Shown piece by piece: positions 17,920 to 27,734 of a DNA stretch of 53,443 nucleotides. The stretch is taken from positions 1-53,443 of the forward strand of contig RPOS01000017.1 in assembly GCA_003820635.1 (NCBI GenBank). Reading direction: 5' to 3'. Origin of the DNA: Verrucomicrobiaceae bacterium. Its GTDB lineage: Bacteria; Verrucomicrobiota; Verrucomicrobiae; Verrucomicrobiales; Akkermansiaceae. The position numbers and the translations under genes are program-made. Each line of letters begins with the position of its first letter. Position 1 is the first letter of the stretch. A model generated the notes under the pieces. It ran no database searches. It saw nothing but the letters and a program-made list of their open reading frames with translations, and was not told the DNA's origin.

Positions 17920-20622
17920 TCAACGGCCGGAGCTTTGGATCAGCCATTTGACCCTTGCGTTGAAGTCATCCGCGGCGGCGAGCTCTTCGAGCGCGAGGTG
18001 CATGCGGTAGCGCCAGTAGTAGGGAGTGATGGCCGGCACGTTGATGCGCTCGGCATCGGGGTCCGGGTGGCGCAGTTGCTCGTCGATGGCCAGCAGGTCC
18101 TGGATCGGGAAAACCGCCCACATGGCCGGCGATTCCAGGTGCTGCCAGAGGATGCGGGTGGCGAGTTCGCCGCCGAGTTCCAGCGGGGGAAACGCCATGC
18201 CCAGCATGTGCCAGGCGAAATGCGCCGTGGCCTGCGGGTCCTCGCGCCACCAGCCGCGCAGCGTGGGCATGTCATGGGTGGACGGGCTCACCACGCTGAG
18301 GTAGGGCGCGTGCGCCGGATCGGCGAACTCGACTTTCGAGGACTTCGGCATGCGCTGGATTTCCAAGGAAAGGATGCCGAGCTCCCGCATCACGCCGGGC
18401 ACGCAGTCCGGCACCATGCCGAGATCCTCGCCGCAGAGCAGCATGGTGGTGGCGCGCCGCATGGCTGGTAGTTTTTCGTAGCCGCGCGCCTGCCAGAATC
18501 CTTCCTGGCGGCGGTGGAAATAGTCCACATACAAGTCATCGAGCCGGCGCTTGATCTCATGATCGAGTTCCTGGAAGGACTTGGTCATGCGCATCGAGCA
18601 GCGCGGGTGGAAGAGCGTTCCATCCGATCCCGGGACTTCGAAGAAGAGCACGTCGCTGGCGCAGTCGAGCAGCGCGCCACGGAGCCGCTCGACGTGCGGG
18701 CCGGCTGAAGCCGGCGCTCCAAAGTGCTCCACGATGCGCCGCTGGGTGGAGACGTGCTCGCGGAGTTGATAGTAGCCGTGGCCGCAGTCATCCAGGTGGT
18801 CGCGCAAGGCTTCGGCCGTGGTTTCACCAAAGCGCTCCTCGAGGAAATGCGCCCGGATGCAGGGCCGGCAATAACGGTCGAAATCGAAGGGGATGCCGCG
18901 GCCGCGGATTTCATCGATGTGCACCGGCATCGCCGGGTCGAACCAGCCCATGATGCCCTCCACCTGGTCGGTCGGGATTTGCCAGATGCGGAAAAACCCG
19001 AGGATGTGGTCGATGCGGTAGGCGTCGAAATAACGGCTGAGCCTTGCGAAGCGCGCACGCCACCAGGCGTAGCCGTCCTTTTGCATCACCTCCCAGTTGT
19101 AAGTCGGAAAACCCCAGTTCTGGCCTTTCACGGCAAAGGCGTCCGGCGGCGCGCCGGCCTGCGCGTCCATCTTGAACAAGTGCGGCGCGGACCATGCCTC
19201 CACGGAATGGCGGTCGATGCCGATGGGCAGGTCGCCCTTGAGTGCGATGCCGCGTTTGTGGAGATGTGCGACGGCGTCGGACAGCTGGCGGTCGAGTTCG
19301 TATTGCAGCCAGATGTGATAACAGAACTCCGGCCACTGCGGGTGGTCGCTGGCGGCCATGGCGTCCGACTTTCCGCGCTCGAAAACCGCCCATTCGCCCC
19401 ATTGGCTGAAGTCCGCCGTGCCGTGTTCGTCGCGCTTCACACAGAAAACGGCGTAAGGCACCAGCCAGTCGCGGTTTTCCGTTAGAAACTTCTTGAAGCC
19501 GGTGCTGGCGGTGATTTTCTTCCGGTGCCTGTGGAAGACCTGGCGGGTGAGCCGGGTCTTCGCCTTCATCACCTCCTCGTAGTCGATGTGCTCCAAGGTG
19601 TTGAGCCACTCGCGCTGGGAATCGAGCTCCACCGGAAACTCCGCAGGCATGGCATGACCCATGTCCTCGATGCGCAGATAGAGCGGGTGCAGGGCGAACA
19701 CGCTGATGGCTGAATACGGATAGGAGTCCGTCCAATCGTGCGCAGAGGTAGTGTCGTTGATCGGCAGGATCTGGATGAGCTTCAGGCCGACATCCGCCGC
19801 CCAATCAGCGAGTTTCTTCAGATCGGCGAACTCGCCGACGCCGAGGCTCTGCTCGCCGCGCAGCGAGAAAACCGGCACCGCCACCCCGGCGGCGCGGTAA
19901 AGCTGGGATGCTTCCCGACGGTAATTTTCGTCACGGACCATCGTCCACTGGCGCGGCGCGAACTGGCGCGCTTCCAGCGTCCGGTTTTCGCCGCTTTCCA
20001 GGCTGACCGAGCAGCCGAACTTGGGATCGAACAGCCCGTATTTGTATTCGATGCGCCAGTCCGCGGGCAAATGGACGTTTGCCTGCCAGACGTTGGCGTA
20101 GACCTCGCGCATGGGCACGGCATGATGCCAACCCCAGTCGCCGAGCTCGCTCACGCTGCCGATGATGCAGGGCACGAGCCCCTCCGGCACGGCGGCCATG
20201 TGGAGCTGGAAAGTGTGGTTCGCGCCCTTCGGCACGGGCGGCGTGCTGAATTTCCCCCGTGCCGGAAGCACCGCGCGGAAGGCGTCCGTCTCAAACGCGT
20301 AATCCACCGTGCCCGCCGAGCGCCAGTCGTCCTTGAGCAGCAGCACCTCCGTCACGGCGGGATCCGCCGTGGCCGTCCGCGGGCCGTTCCACTCGTCGAG
20401 TTCCATACCGTTGTCCTGCTGGCGCAGTTGATAGGAATACTCCAGCCGCAGCGGGCCGCCGCCGGAAACATCCACTTCCGCCTGCCATTGCCCTTCATTG
20501 AGCCAGCGCAGCGGCAGGACCTGCTCGAAGCGATGCCCGCCGCCGTCCGGCACCGTCGCGAGCTTCAGCCACAGCGATTGGCCGAAAAATGTGCGGAAAT
20601 TCAGGCGGAATACGATCTTCAT
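17920..20622 (-). CDS. malQ: 4-alpha-glucanotransferase, DPE2 type with starch-binding modules
   Basis: 900 residues from the ATG at 20620-20622. Residues 1 to about 230 form two CBM20-like modules ([41 protein letters not shown] with GDWxxxxAVPM). The GH77 barrel follows: [44 protein letters not shown] with the nucleophile Asp, CGEDLGMVP with the acid/base Glu, and [12 protein letters not shown]. It moves glucan segments from maltose or malto-oligosaccharides to acceptors; the DPE2 form prefers maltose and branched glucans, so a role in glycogen or maltose turnover is likely. An REP-like palindrome lies in frame near residues 634-641 (GAPASAGPH). It is divergent from the ATP-grasp gene. Confidence 0.92.
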   Translation of the reverse strand: MKIVFRLNFRTFFGQSLWLKLATVPDGGGHRFEQVLPLRWLNEGQWQAEVDVSGGGPLRLEYSYQLRQQDNGMELDEWNGPRTATADPAVTEVLLLKDDWRSAGTVDYAFETDAFRAVLPARGKFSTPPVPKGANHTFQLHMAAVPEGLVPCIIGSVSELGDWGWHHAVPMREVYANVWQANVHLPADWRIEYKYGLFDPKFGCSVSLESGENRTLEARQFAPRQWTMVRDENYRREASQLYRAAGVAVPVFSLRGEQSLGVGEFADLKKLADWAADVGLKLIQILPINDTTSAHDWTDSYPYSAISVFALHPLYLRIEDMGHAMPAEFPVELDSQREWLNTLEHIDYEEVMKAKTRLTRQVFHRHRKKITASTGFKKFLTENRDWLVPYAVFCVKRDEHGTADFSQWGEWAVFERGKSDAMAASDHPQWPEFCYHIWLQYELDRQLSDAVAHLHKRGIALKGDLPIGIDRHSVEAWSAPHLFKMDAQAGAPPDAFAVKGQNWGFPTYNWEVMQKDGYAWWRARFARLSRYFDAYRIDHILGFFRIWQIPTDQVEGIMGWFDPAMPVHIDEIRGRGIPFDFDRYCRPCIRAHFLEERFGETTAEALRDHLDDCGHGYYQLREHVSTQRRIVEHFGAPASAGPHVERLRGALLDCASDVLFFEVPGSDGTLFHPRCSMRMTKSFQELDHEIKRRLDDLYVDYFHRRQEGFWQARGYEKLPAMRRATTMLLCGEDLGMVPDCVPGVMRELGILSLEIQRMPKSSKVEFADPAHAPYLSVVSPSTHDMPTLRGWWREDPQATAHFAWHMLGMAFPPLELGGELATRILWQHLESPAMWAVFPIQDLLAIDEQLRHPDPDAERINVPAITPYYWRYRMHLALEELAAADDFNARVKWLIQSSGR
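18700..18722. repeat. REP-like palindrome inside malQ
   Basis: GCCGGCTGAAGCCGGC (18700-18715) followed by GCTCC: a palindrome with 7-base arms and a GA centre. On the malQ strand it reads GGAGCGCCGGCTTCAGCCGGC-like sequence and is translated GAPASAG, apparently a short insertion between the barrel segments VEHF and [10 protein letters not shown]. Its flank matches the hairpin at 7750-7770. Confidence 0.5.
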
Positions 20623-20721
20623 GGGTTCTCGGGCGTCGGGGTGGCAGCATGCTAATGTCGCCAAAACCCAGGGCGATGGAAAAATTTTCCGCCCCTGCGC
20701 CGCAGACGAAAATGGATGGCC

Positions 20722-20751
20722 TTGAAAACTTGGCCCGCAGCGTGCTATGCC
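20722..20751 (+). promoter_or_regulatory. Candidate promoter for the ATP-grasp operon
   Basis: TTGAAA (20722-20727), an 18-base spacer and TATGCC (20746-20751), 15 bases before the ATG at 20767. It is the best match in the 144-base gap shared with the divergent malQ. Confidence 0.3.
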
Positions 20752-20766
20752 TGCCCGGTCAAACCC

Positions 20767-22203
20767 ATGGAAATGTTCGAAGGCTACGATCCCGGCCGAT
20801 TTTACGACGAGATGTTCGACGCCAGCGGTGCCGTGCGCGGCCACTGCGCGCCGCTGCTGCGGAAATTCGCCGGCATTGACCAAAAGGACTTCCTCGCCCG
20901 CAAGGCGAACTCCGAGCTCTACTTCCTGCGCCAGGGCATCACCTTCAACGTCTATCACGACGAACAGGGAACCGAGCGCATTTTCCCCTTCGATCCCGTG
21001 CCCCGCGTGATGGCCGCCGCCGAGTGGGAGCATCTCGAAGCCGGGCTGTCCCAGCGCATCGTGGCGCTCAACCTGTTCCTGCACGACATTTATCACGACC
21101 AGCAGATCCTCAAGGACGAGGTCATTCCGCGCTTTTACATCGAGCAGGCGAAGCACTACCGCCCCGAGTTCCGCGGCGTGGATGTGCCGGGCGACATCTA
21201 CATCCACATTTGCGGCAGCGACCTGATCCGCGGTGCCGACGGACAATATTACGTGTTGGAGGACAACGGCCGCTGCCCGTCCGGTGCATCCTACCTGCTG
21301 GAAAACCGCAACGCCCTCAAGCGTGCGTTCCCCGGCCTGTTCGATGAAATGGGCGTGCGCTCGGTGGATTCCTACCCGCGTGACCTGCTCAACATGCTCC
21401 ATCACATCTCGCCGCGGCGCGATGAAAGCCCGGTCTGCGTGCTGCTCACCCCGGGTTGCCATAACAGCGCCTACTTCGAGCATTGTTATCTCGCCCGGGA
21501 AATGGGCATCGACATCGTCGAGGGCGGCGATCTGGTGGTGGTCGATAATTTCGTTTTCATGCGCACCACGCGCGGCCTCAAGCGGGTGGATGTGATCTAC
21601 CGCCGCATCGACGACGACTTCATCGATCCGGTGGTTTTCCGCAAGGACTCGGTGCTCGGCGTGCCCGGCCTGATGAACGCCTACCGCGCCGGCAACGTCG
21701 CCCTGGCCAACGCGGTGGGCACCGGCGTGGCCGATGACAAGGTGATCTATTATTTCGTGCCGCAGATGATCGAATATTATCTCGGCCAGAAGCCGATCCT
21801 GCCGAACGTGCCGACCTACCTGGCCAGCGAGGAGGCGGATCTGAAATTCATCCTCGGCCACCTGCCGGAACTGGTGGTGAAAGCCGCCAACGAATCCGGC
21901 GGCTACGGCATGCTGATGGGCCCGTCCGCCAGCAAGGAGGAGATCGAAAAATTCCGCGGGCGCATCATCGCGGATCCGCGCAACTACATCGCCCAGCCGG
22001 TGATATCGCTGTCCCGCGCGCCGACCTGGTGCGACGGCGCGATGGAAGGCCGCCACATCGACCTGCGGCCCTACATCATCTATGGCGAGGAAGTGAAGAT
22101 CGTGCCCGGCGGGCTCACCCGCGTGGCGCTCACCAAGGATTCGCTCGTCGTCAACTCCTCCCAGGGCGGAGGCAGCAAGGACACCTGGGTTCTCCGCCAC
22201 TGA
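20767..22203 (+). CDS. Circularly permuted type-2 ATP-grasp protein (DUF404/407)
   Basis: 478 residues from the ATG at 20767 ([18 protein letters not shown]). Family marks include [80 protein letters not shown] and ISLSRAPTW. These proteins are predicted carboxylate-amine ligases in which the ATP-grasp modules are permuted. They were proposed, from genome context, to make or attach peptide-like products together with alpha-E and transglutaminase partners, which follow here at spacings of 9 bases and an overlap. No substrate is known. The pairing with divergent malQ is noteworthy because the family sometimes lies near glucan genes, but that link is only positional. Confidence 0.9.
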   Translation: MEMFEGYDPGRFYDEMFDASGAVRGHCAPLLRKFAGIDQKDFLARKANSELYFLRQGITFNVYHDEQGTERIFPFDPVPRVMAAAEWEHLEAGLSQRIVALNLFLHDIYHDQQILKDEVIPRFYIEQAKHYRPEFRGVDVPGDIYIHICGSDLIRGADGQYYVLEDNGRCPSGASYLLENRNALKRAFPGLFDEMGVRSVDSYPRDLLNMLHHISPRRDESPVCVLLTPGCHNSAYFEHCYLAREMGIDIVEGGDLVVVDNFVFMRTTRGLKRVDVIYRRIDDDFIDPVVFRKDSVLGVPGLMNAYRAGNVALANAVGTGVADDKVIYYFVPQMIEYYLGQKPILPNVPTYLASEEADLKFILGHLPELVVKAANESGGYGMLMGPSASKEEIEKFRGRIIADPRNYIAQPVISLSRAPTWCDGAMEGRHIDLRPYIIYGEEVKIVPGGLTRVALTKDSLVVNSSQGGGSKDTWVLRH

Positions 22204-22212
22204 AACACCGCC

Positions 22213-23244
22213 ATGTTATCCCGTGTCGCCAACGCCCTTTACTGGATGGTCCGCTATGTCGAGCGGGCCGACAACCTCGCCCGGCTCATCGATGTGAACC
22301 AGCAGCAGCTGCTGGATTCCGAGCGCCTGGACAGCGACCGCCTGCGCGGCTTCTGGCAGCCGATCATCCTCAGCACCGGCGACGAGGAAACCTTCAGCCC
22401 GCTCTACGGCGAGGCCGGCAGCACCGAGGTGATCCGTTTTCTAACAGACGATCCGCGCAATCCGAACAGCATCACCTCCTGCATCGCGCTGGCCCGCGAG
22501 AACGCCCGCACCGTGCGCGACCAGCTCTCCGACGAGTTGTGGGAGGAACTCAACGCGCTCTATCTCTTCACCCGCTCGGAGGAGGCCAACCGCCTGATCG
22601 CCGCCGACCCGACGCGCTACTACGAGAACATCCGCCGCTCGGCGGTGACCTTCCTCGGCATCGCCTCATCCACCACCTCGCGCGATGAGGACTGGGATTT
22701 CATGGAACTCGGCCGCCACCTTGAGCGCGCGGACAAGACGACGCGCTTCCTCGATGTGGCCAGCTACCTGCCCGGCGGCGCGGATGACGCGCAGTCCGCG
22801 GCCCTCCACTGGTCCGCCATCCTGCGCTCGTGCGGCGCGTTGGGTGCATTCCGCGCCTTCGAGCGCACCATCACCGCCCGCGGCGTGGTGGATTTCCTCG
22901 TTTTCTCTAAAAACTTCCCGCGCTCCGTGCGCTTCTGCATCGAGATCGTGGATGCCAGCCTGCACCGGATCTCGGGCACCCCGCGCGGCACGTTTTGCAA
23001 CGATGCCGAACGGGAAACCGGCCGCCTGCTCGCCGATCTCGACTTCGGCGTGACCGACGACGCCTTCGCCCGCGGTCTGCACGAATATCTCGACGCGCTC
23101 CAAGGCCGCTTCAACCGGATCGGCGAGGCGGTGTTCGAGAGTTATGTCCTGATGCCGGAGCGGATTCAGGTTTGCCCTGCGGCGGAGTTCCGCTCATCGT
23201 CCGCCCTCGCCGCATGGCAGATGCAACACCAGCAACAACAGTGA
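22213..23244 (+). CDS. Alpha-E domain protein (DUF403)
   Basis: 343 residues, nearly all helical. It starts LSRVANALYWMVRYVERADNLARLIDV, the family signature (LSRxAxxLYWxxRYxERAxxxAR), with a second copy of the pattern at FMELGRHLERADKTTRFLDV and a third near VRFCIEIVDASLHRIS. The conserved Glu/Arg pairs gave the fold its name. No enzymatic activity is established; it always travels with the permuted ATP-grasp protein upstream and a transglutaminase downstream, as here. It may act as a scaffold or as a second subunit of the ligase. Confidence 0.9.
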   Translation: MLSRVANALYWMVRYVERADNLARLIDVNQQQLLDSERLDSDRLRGFWQPIILSTGDEETFSPLYGEAGSTEVIRFLTDDPRNPNSITSCIALARENARTVRDQLSDELWEELNALYLFTRSEEANRLIAADPTRYYENIRRSAVTFLGIASSTTSRDEDWDFMELGRHLERADKTTRFLDVASYLPGGADDAQSAALHWSAILRSCGALGAFRAFERTITARGVVDFLVFSKNFPRSVRFCIEIVDASLHRISGTPRGTFCNDAERETGRLLADLDFGVTDDAFARGLHEYLDALQGRFNRIGEAVFESYVLMPERIQVCPAAEFRSSSALAAWQMQHQQQQ

Positions 23245-24119
23245 CGGAACCCGCAGGATCAGGACTTGCGGACGGAACCAGGCTCGCGGTGTTGCACCGG
23301 ACGACGTTTCACTACGCCGCGCCGGTATGCGACAGCGTAAACACCCTGCACTTGGAGCCGCGCACCTTTCCCTATCAGAAAACCATCTCCGCGCTGGTGC
23401 GGGTGATTCCGGCCACGCGGCTGCGCCGCTTCACCGACCTGTTTCACAACATCACCCATCACTTCGAACTGCCGGAGCCGCATTCGAAACTTGAGATCGA
23501 GAGCCGCATCCGCGTGCACAACCTGCCGCTGGCCATTACGGAGGAAGGCCGCGCCGCCACTGCCGCGCAATACCGGGACTCCACCGTCCACGAGCGGATC
23601 TGGCCCTATCTACACGAAAGCCCGCGAGTTTCCAGGTCCCCGGAAGTGTGGCGGCAGGCGGTGGATGTGACCGCCGGCCTCACGGCGGTCTTCGCTCAGG
23701 CCGGCGCCATCATGGAGTGGATCCACCGCGAGTTCCGCTACGCACCGGGAGCCACCGGCGTGAAGGCACATCTTGAGGAATCCTTCGCGCTGCGCTGCGG
23801 GGTTTGCCAGGATTTCACCCATGTCATGCTTGGCATGTGCCGCGCCATCGGCGTGCCTGCGAGATATGCCTCGGGCTATCTCTACAACGGCCCGAAGGAC
23901 ACGCTCGTCGGCGCACAGGCGTCCCATGCCTGGTGCGAGGTTTATCTGCCGGCCGCCGGCTGGATCGGCTTCGATCCCACCAACAACACGCTCGCCGACG
24001 AACGCTATGTGAAAGTGGCCGTCGGCCGGGATTACGAGGATGTTTCCCCGGTGGAGGGTAGCTACCGCGGCACCGGCCACTGCCGACTCGAGATCAAGGT
24101 GGAGGTCGAAAAAATCTGA
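23214..24119 (+). CDS. Transglutaminase-like cysteine protease family protein
   Basis: 301 residues from the ATG at 23214; a GTG at 23241 overlapping the upstream stop as GTGA is an equally good coupled start. The N-terminal beta domain (VLHRTTFHYAAPVCDSVNTLHLEPRT) is the Bact_transglu_N module, followed by the catalytic core: RCGVCQDFTHVMLGMCRAIG (Cys), GAQASHAWCEVYLPAAGWIGFDPTNN (His and Asp). These enzymes cleave or form amide bonds. Being third in the ATP-grasp/alpha-E operon, it probably processes or transfers the ligase product. Cytosolic, with no signal peptide. Confidence 0.9.
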   Translation: MADATPATTVTEPAGSGLADGTRLAVLHRTTFHYAAPVCDSVNTLHLEPRTFPYQKTISALVRVIPATRLRRFTDLFHNITHHFELPEPHSKLEIESRIRVHNLPLAITEEGRAATAAQYRDSTVHERIWPYLHESPRVSRSPEVWRQAVDVTAGLTAVFAQAGAIMEWIHREFRYAPGATGVKAHLEESFALRCGVCQDFTHVMLGMCRAIGVPARYASGYLYNGPKDTLVGAQASHAWCEVYLPAAGWIGFDPTNNTLADERYVKVAVGRDYEDVSPVEGSYRGTGHCRLEIKVEVEKI

Positions 24120-24452
24120 TCAGAACGGCTTCTTCAAGCCGAGCCATGCGGCGGTGACCGCTGCGGCGATGGACAGCACCAGCACGAGCCACGAGGGCAG
24201 CACCCTGCGTTTCGCGAGAACGGGAGCCGCGCCGAGGAACAGCCACAGGCCGAGTTTGATCATCCACCAGGATTGGCCCATCGGCGGCTTTTTCAACATC
24301 GCGAAGCCGACCAGCACGATCAGCAGCAGCGCAATGCCGTGCAGGATGGAAGCGCTCTTTTTTCCGGAGCCCGCCAGCAGCGTGGCACCGAGCGAGGTGA
24401 ACAGGGCGATGACACCGGCGAGGTGCAGCGTTTTGAGAATGATGGGATCCAT
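24120..24452 (-). CDS. Small four-helix membrane protein, unknown function
   Basis: 110 residues with about four transmembrane helices (ILKTLHLAGVIALFTSLGATLLA; ILHGIALLLIVLVGFAML; WMIKLGLWLFLGAAPVLA; LVLVLSIAAAVTAAWLGL). The charged loop KKPPMGQSWWMIK recalls small integral proteins of unknown function in Verrucomicrobia and Bacteroidota. Its stop (24120-24122) directly abuts the convergent transglutaminase gene. No catalytic motif is visible. The start ATG at 24450-24452 is the only good one and gives a first helix beginning at residue 4. Confidence 0.65.
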   Translation of the reverse strand: MDPIILKTLHLAGVIALFTSLGATLLAGSGKKSASILHGIALLLIVLVGFAMLKKPPMGQSWWMIKLGLWLFLGAAPVLAKRRVLPSWLVLVLSIAAAVTAAWLGLKKPF

Positions 24453-24508
24453 GGCGGCGGGAGTTTCTCCGGCAGGGCGGGCGATTCAACACGAAAAGCC
24501 GCCCTTCT

Positions 24509-24624
24509 GGGAGCGCGAGTCTGTGACTCGCATGACAATGCCTGGCGAAAGAAATGTCCAATAGGCGTTCCTTTCTCTTGCCATTGGCCGTCCATTCTCA
24601 TGCGAGTCACAGACTCGCGCTCCC
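24509..24624. repeat. Long inverted-repeat element of REP/MITE type
   Basis: A perfect 27-base inverted repeat (24509-24535 and 24598-24624) encloses 62 bases. Each arm contains its own palindrome, GCGAGTCTGTGACTCGC (7-base arms, TGT loop). The enclosed part also pairs imperfectly near its ends. So the RNA or single strand could form either one long hairpin or two small ones. It sits in the gap between the small membrane protein gene and the agmatine deiminase gene. The form fits bacterial interspersed mosaic or REP doublets mobilised by a RAYT transposase; no such gene is in the window. Confidence 0.75.
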
Positions 24625-24641
24625 GGCGCATCCATTCTACC

Positions 24642-25685
24642 TCATATCGGCTGCTGTTGGGAAATGCAGTGCAGCGTGCCGCCTTCCTCCACGAGGTCCA
24701 GGCAGTCGATGCCGGTGATTTCCCGCTCCGGAAACAACTCGCGGATGATGCCCAGCGCGCGGTCGTCGTTTCCCGCCTGCCGGAAGGTCGGCACGAGCAC
24801 GCCGCCGTTGACGATGAGGAAGTTCACATAAGAAGCGGGCAGCACCGGCAGGCGCCAACCCGCCACCTCGCAGGCCTCCGGCAGCGGGATTTCCACCACC
24901 TCGAAGGGCCGCCCGTTGGAAGCATGGAAGGATTTCAGGCGGGTGAGGTTGTCGCCGAGCACGTTTCTGTTAGGTGAGGCCGCGTCCTTCTCCACGCAGG
25001 CGAGGATCGTCCGCTCGTCGGTGAAGCGCGCGAGGTCGTCGATGTGGCCGTCCGTGTCGTCGCCCTCGATGCCTTGTTTGAGCCAGAGGATTTCCGAAAC
25101 GCCGAGTCCCTCGCGCAGCCGCTGCTCGATCTCCGCGCGGCCCATGCGCGGATTCCTGTTAGGATTCAGCAGCACCGCCTCGGTGGTGAGGAGCTGGCCC
25201 GCGCCGTTGACCTCGATCGCGCCGCCCTCGAGGATCATGCCACCCTCGAAAACCCGCATGCCAAGGGCCGAGGCGATGCGCGCGGGAATGGTGTCATCCA
25301 GATCCCATGGCGGAAATTTCCCGCCCCATGCGTTGAAGCCCCAATCGGTGACGGCCACCTCGCCTGTCCCGCGGTGCTTCACGAAGATCGGCCCGTGGTC
25401 ACGGCACCACACGTCGTTGTGCGGGTGGTCGAAAAGCTGGACATGCTCCGGCACCGCCTTGGCCCGGTTGCAGGCGGCGGCGATGGCCGCGTGGTCGCTG
25501 CCGGGCGCGTTGATTCTAACAATTTCATGGCGGGAAATGGCGGCGGCGATTTCCGCGAACTTCGCCCACATCAGCCCGCGCTTCGCCCCGCCCCAGTGGC
25601 GTGGATCATCCACCGGCCATGACAGCCAGACGGCTTGCTGCGGAGCCCACTCGGGCGGCATCGAGAATCCTGCGGCGGCGTTCAT
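24642..25685 (-). CDS. aguA: Agmatine deiminase / peptidyl-arginine deiminase family
   Basis: 347 residues from the ATG at 25683-25685. The pentein-fold motifs are all present: FSMPPEWAPQQAVWLSWP, NDVWCRDHGPIFV, FNAWGGKFPPWDLDD, LEGGAIEVNGAGQLLTTE, GDDTDGHIDDLARF and the catalytic Cys near the end (EEGGTLHCISQQQP, C340). It hydrolyses agmatine to N-carbamoylputrescine and ammonia in polyamine synthesis. The usual partner, N-carbamoylputrescine amidohydrolase (aguB), is not in the window. Two TGTTAG hexamers near 24967 and 25157 both encode Pro-Asn-Arg in NPNR-type loops, and a third near 25512 encodes Val-Arg. Confidence 0.92.
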   Translation of the reverse strand: MNAAAGFSMPPEWAPQQAVWLSWPVDDPRHWGGAKRGLMWAKFAEIAAAISRHEIVRINAPGSDHAAIAAACNRAKAVPEHVQLFDHPHNDVWCRDHGPIFVKHRGTGEVAVTDWGFNAWGGKFPPWDLDDTIPARIASALGMRVFEGGMILEGGAIEVNGAGQLLTTEAVLLNPNRNPRMGRAEIEQRLREGLGVSEILWLKQGIEGDDTDGHIDDLARFTDERTILACVEKDAASPNRNVLGDNLTRLKSFHASNGRPFEVVEIPLPEACEVAGWRLPVLPASYVNFLIVNGGVLVPTFRQAGNDDRALGIIRELFPEREITGIDCLDLVEEGGTLHCISQQQPI

Positions 25686-25827
25686 GGGCGGATGTTGGGA
25701 GCATTCCCGCCGCAGTTTCCAGCCCCGATTGTCACAGTCCGGCTTGGAGCTGTCAGGATGCCCGAGAATTGGCAAATGCGGCTGACAAACGCGCCGGTTT
25801 GCGGGCGTTTCCCAGTCCCGCCAACCC

Positions 25828-26438
25828 ATGTCCTCCAACAAATCATCCGCCCTGGTCGTGCCGCGCGCGATGCTTGTGCCTTTCCTCCTGATCACCATCC
25901 TTTTCCCGCTGTGGGGATTTGCCAACGACATCACCAACCCGATGGTCGCGGCGTTCAAAAACATCCTGCTGCTCACCAATTTCGAGAGCTCGCTGGTGCG
26001 GGCGGCGTTTTACGGTGGCTACGCGTTGCTGGCCATCCCGGCTGCCATTTTCATCAAGAAGTTTTCTTCAAAATCGGCATCCTCATCGGGCTTGCGCTTT
26101 ATTCGATCGGTTGCCTGTTATTTATCCCGTCCGGATGGTCGCTCACCTTCGCGTCCTTCCTGCTGGCCTATCTGGTCATGACCTGCGGGCTCTCGTTTCT
26201 GGAAACCACGGCCAATCCCTACGTGCTCTCGATGGGGGATTCATCCACCGCCACCCGCCGACTCAATCTTGCCCAGGCCTTCAATCCGATGGGCTCGATC
26301 ATCGTCATGTTTGTGGCCAGCATGGTGATTCTCATCAACCTCAACGGCACCATCTTCATCCACGGCTACGGCGGGCTCTACTGCCTCATTGGCGTTTCCG
26401 CCTGCATGTCGCTGCGGGAAAGGCATGCCCAAGCGTAA
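25828..26438 (+). pseudogene. Frameshifted and shortened fucose/glucose-galactose permease gene
   Basis: The ATG at 25828 opens MLVPFLLITILFPLWGFANDITNPMVAAFKNILLLTNFESS and YGGYALLAIPAAIFIKKF, the start of an FHS-family (FucP-like) sugar:proton symporter. Near 26062 the frame slips: one base is missing in AAGTTTTCTTCAAAATC, and the protein goes on in another frame with FKIGILIGLALYSIG, LLAYLVMTCGLSFLETTANPYVLSMGD and LAQAFNPMGSIIV. It then ends after a short GGLYCLIGVSACM segment at about 204 codons in total instead of about 410. So it carries a frameshift and loss of the second half. It probably imported a monosaccharide once; the neighbouring genes do not replace it. Confidence 0.8.
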
Positions 26439-26481
26439 ATCCATTTGCATTACGGCGCATCCGGCATAGGTAATTGCCGCC

Positions 26482-27228
26482 ATGAAACAACCCGCAGGAA
26501 TGAACCGCCGCCAATTCGTGCAACTTGCCGCCGCCACCGCCGCCGGAGCCGCCGTGCTGCCAGACCGGGCGAGCGCCGCCGAAACCACCGCCGCCCACAC
26601 GCTTCCCGCGCTGCCTTATCAATTTGCCGCGCTGGAACCGCACATCGACGCCCGGACGATGGAAATCCATCACGGCAAGCACCACGCCACCTATGTGGCG
26701 GGGCTCAATGGAGCCCTGGAAAAAGTGCCGGATCTCGCGAAGCATCCGCTCGAGCACATCCTGGCAGGCCTGCCCGCAGTGGCGGATGAATCCGTGCGCA
26801 CCGCCCTGCGCAATCACGGCGGCGGCCACTGGAATCACACGTTTTTCTGGGAAATCATGACCCCTGCCGCCAGTTCCGGCGCGCCATCGGAAAAACTCGC
26901 CGCCGCCATCACCGCGGCCTTCGGCTCGATGGATGATTTCAAGAAAACCTTCAACGAGGCCGCCGCGAAACGCTTCGGTTCCGGCTGGGCGTGGCTCGTT
27001 CTAACAGACGGCAAGCTCAAGGTCACCAGCACGCCCAACCAGGACAACCCGCTGATGAAAGGCCTTGTGCCCGATGCCGAGCTGGGCACGCCGCTGCTCG
27101 GTCTTGATGTCTGGGAACACGCGTATTACCTCCACTATCAGAACCGTCGCGCGGATTACATCGGCGCATGGTGGAACGTGGTGAACTGGTCCGCCGTTTC
27201 CAAACGTTTCGCGGAGGCGGCCGCATGA
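26482..27228 (+). CDS. sodA: Tat-exported Mn/Fe superoxide dismutase
   Basis: 248 residues, about 45 longer than cytosolic enzymes because of a twin-arginine signal: [20 protein letters not shown] with the RR at residues 9-10. The mature enzyme starts near [20 protein letters not shown]. Metal ligands are present in [22 protein letters not shown] and [18 protein letters not shown]. The STPNQDNPL segment has the Gln typical of the Mn form rather than the Ala-Gly of Fe enzymes. It would dismutate superoxide in the periplasm. A start at the internal Met (MNRRQF) is possible. It is followed by an overlapping SRPBCC gene (ATGA). Confidence 0.92.
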   Translation: MKQPAGMNRRQFVQLAAATAAGAAVLPDRASAAETTAAHTLPALPYQFAALEPHIDARTMEIHHGKHHATYVAGLNGALEKVPDLAKHPLEHILAGLPAVADESVRTALRNHGGGHWNHTFFWEIMTPAASSGAPSEKLAAAITAAFGSMDDFKKTFNEAAAKRFGSGWAWLVLTDGKLKVTSTPNQDNPLMKGLVPDAELGTPLLGLDVWEHAYYLHYQNRRADYIGAWWNVVNWSAVSKRFAEAAA

Positions 27229-27689
27229 AACTCCACACGCTGGAGCAGGAGCAAACGCTGCCGATCACGCTGGACGAGGCATGGGATTTTTTCTCATCGC
27301 CCGCCAATCTCGATGCCATCACGCCCGATGATCTAGGGTTTCACATCACCAGCCCGCTGGCCGGGAAGATGTTCGACGGCCAGATCATCACCTACCGGGT
27401 GCGGATCGCGCCGCTCGTCCATGTGACATGGGTCACCGAGATCAAGTGCGTGGAGGAAGGCCGCGCGTTCGTGGATGAGCAACGCTTCGGCCCCTACAAG
27501 TTCTGGCACCACCGCCATGAGTTCGTGGAAGTGCCCGGCGGTGTCCTGATGCGCGACAAGGTTCACTACGCACTGCCTTTCGGCCCCTTCGGCGCGATCG
27601 CCCACGCTCTCTTCGTGCGGCGCAAGCTCGAATGGATCTTTGGTTTCCGCCGGAAATTGCTGGCCGGGAAATTCGCCGCGGCGCGTTGA
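27225..27689 (+). CDS. SRPBCC-family ligand-binding protein
   Basis: 154 residues. [40 protein letters not shown] is the classic N-terminal strand and helix of the START/SRPBCC (CoxG-like, cyclase/dehydrase) fold, and [34 protein letters not shown] matches the long C-terminal helix. Such proteins have a deep hydrophobic pocket; ligands vary and no catalytic residues are obvious. Translation is coupled to the dismutase gene by a 4-base overlap, an association also seen with photolyase-type or NAD-epimerase genes in other bacteria. Function here is unknown. Confidence 0.8.
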   Translation: MKLHTLEQEQTLPITLDEAWDFFSSPANLDAITPDDLGFHITSPLAGKMFDGQIITYRVRIAPLVHVTWVTEIKCVEEGRAFVDEQRFGPYKFWHHRHEFVEVPGGVLMRDKVHYALPFGPFGAIAHALFVRRKLEWIFGFRRKLLAGKFAAAR

Positions 27690-27734
27690 AATCCCGGAAT
27701 GGAGCTTCCCGCGTGTGGCCGGATCCGATAGGGG

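Noticed and set aside
20623..22200. Extension of the malQ frame by more than 500 codons upstream (1426 codons in all).
   Set aside because: The extra part is exactly antisense to the ATP-grasp gene, whose motifs are intact; the extension is a GC-driven shadow. malQ begins with its CBM20 module at 20622.
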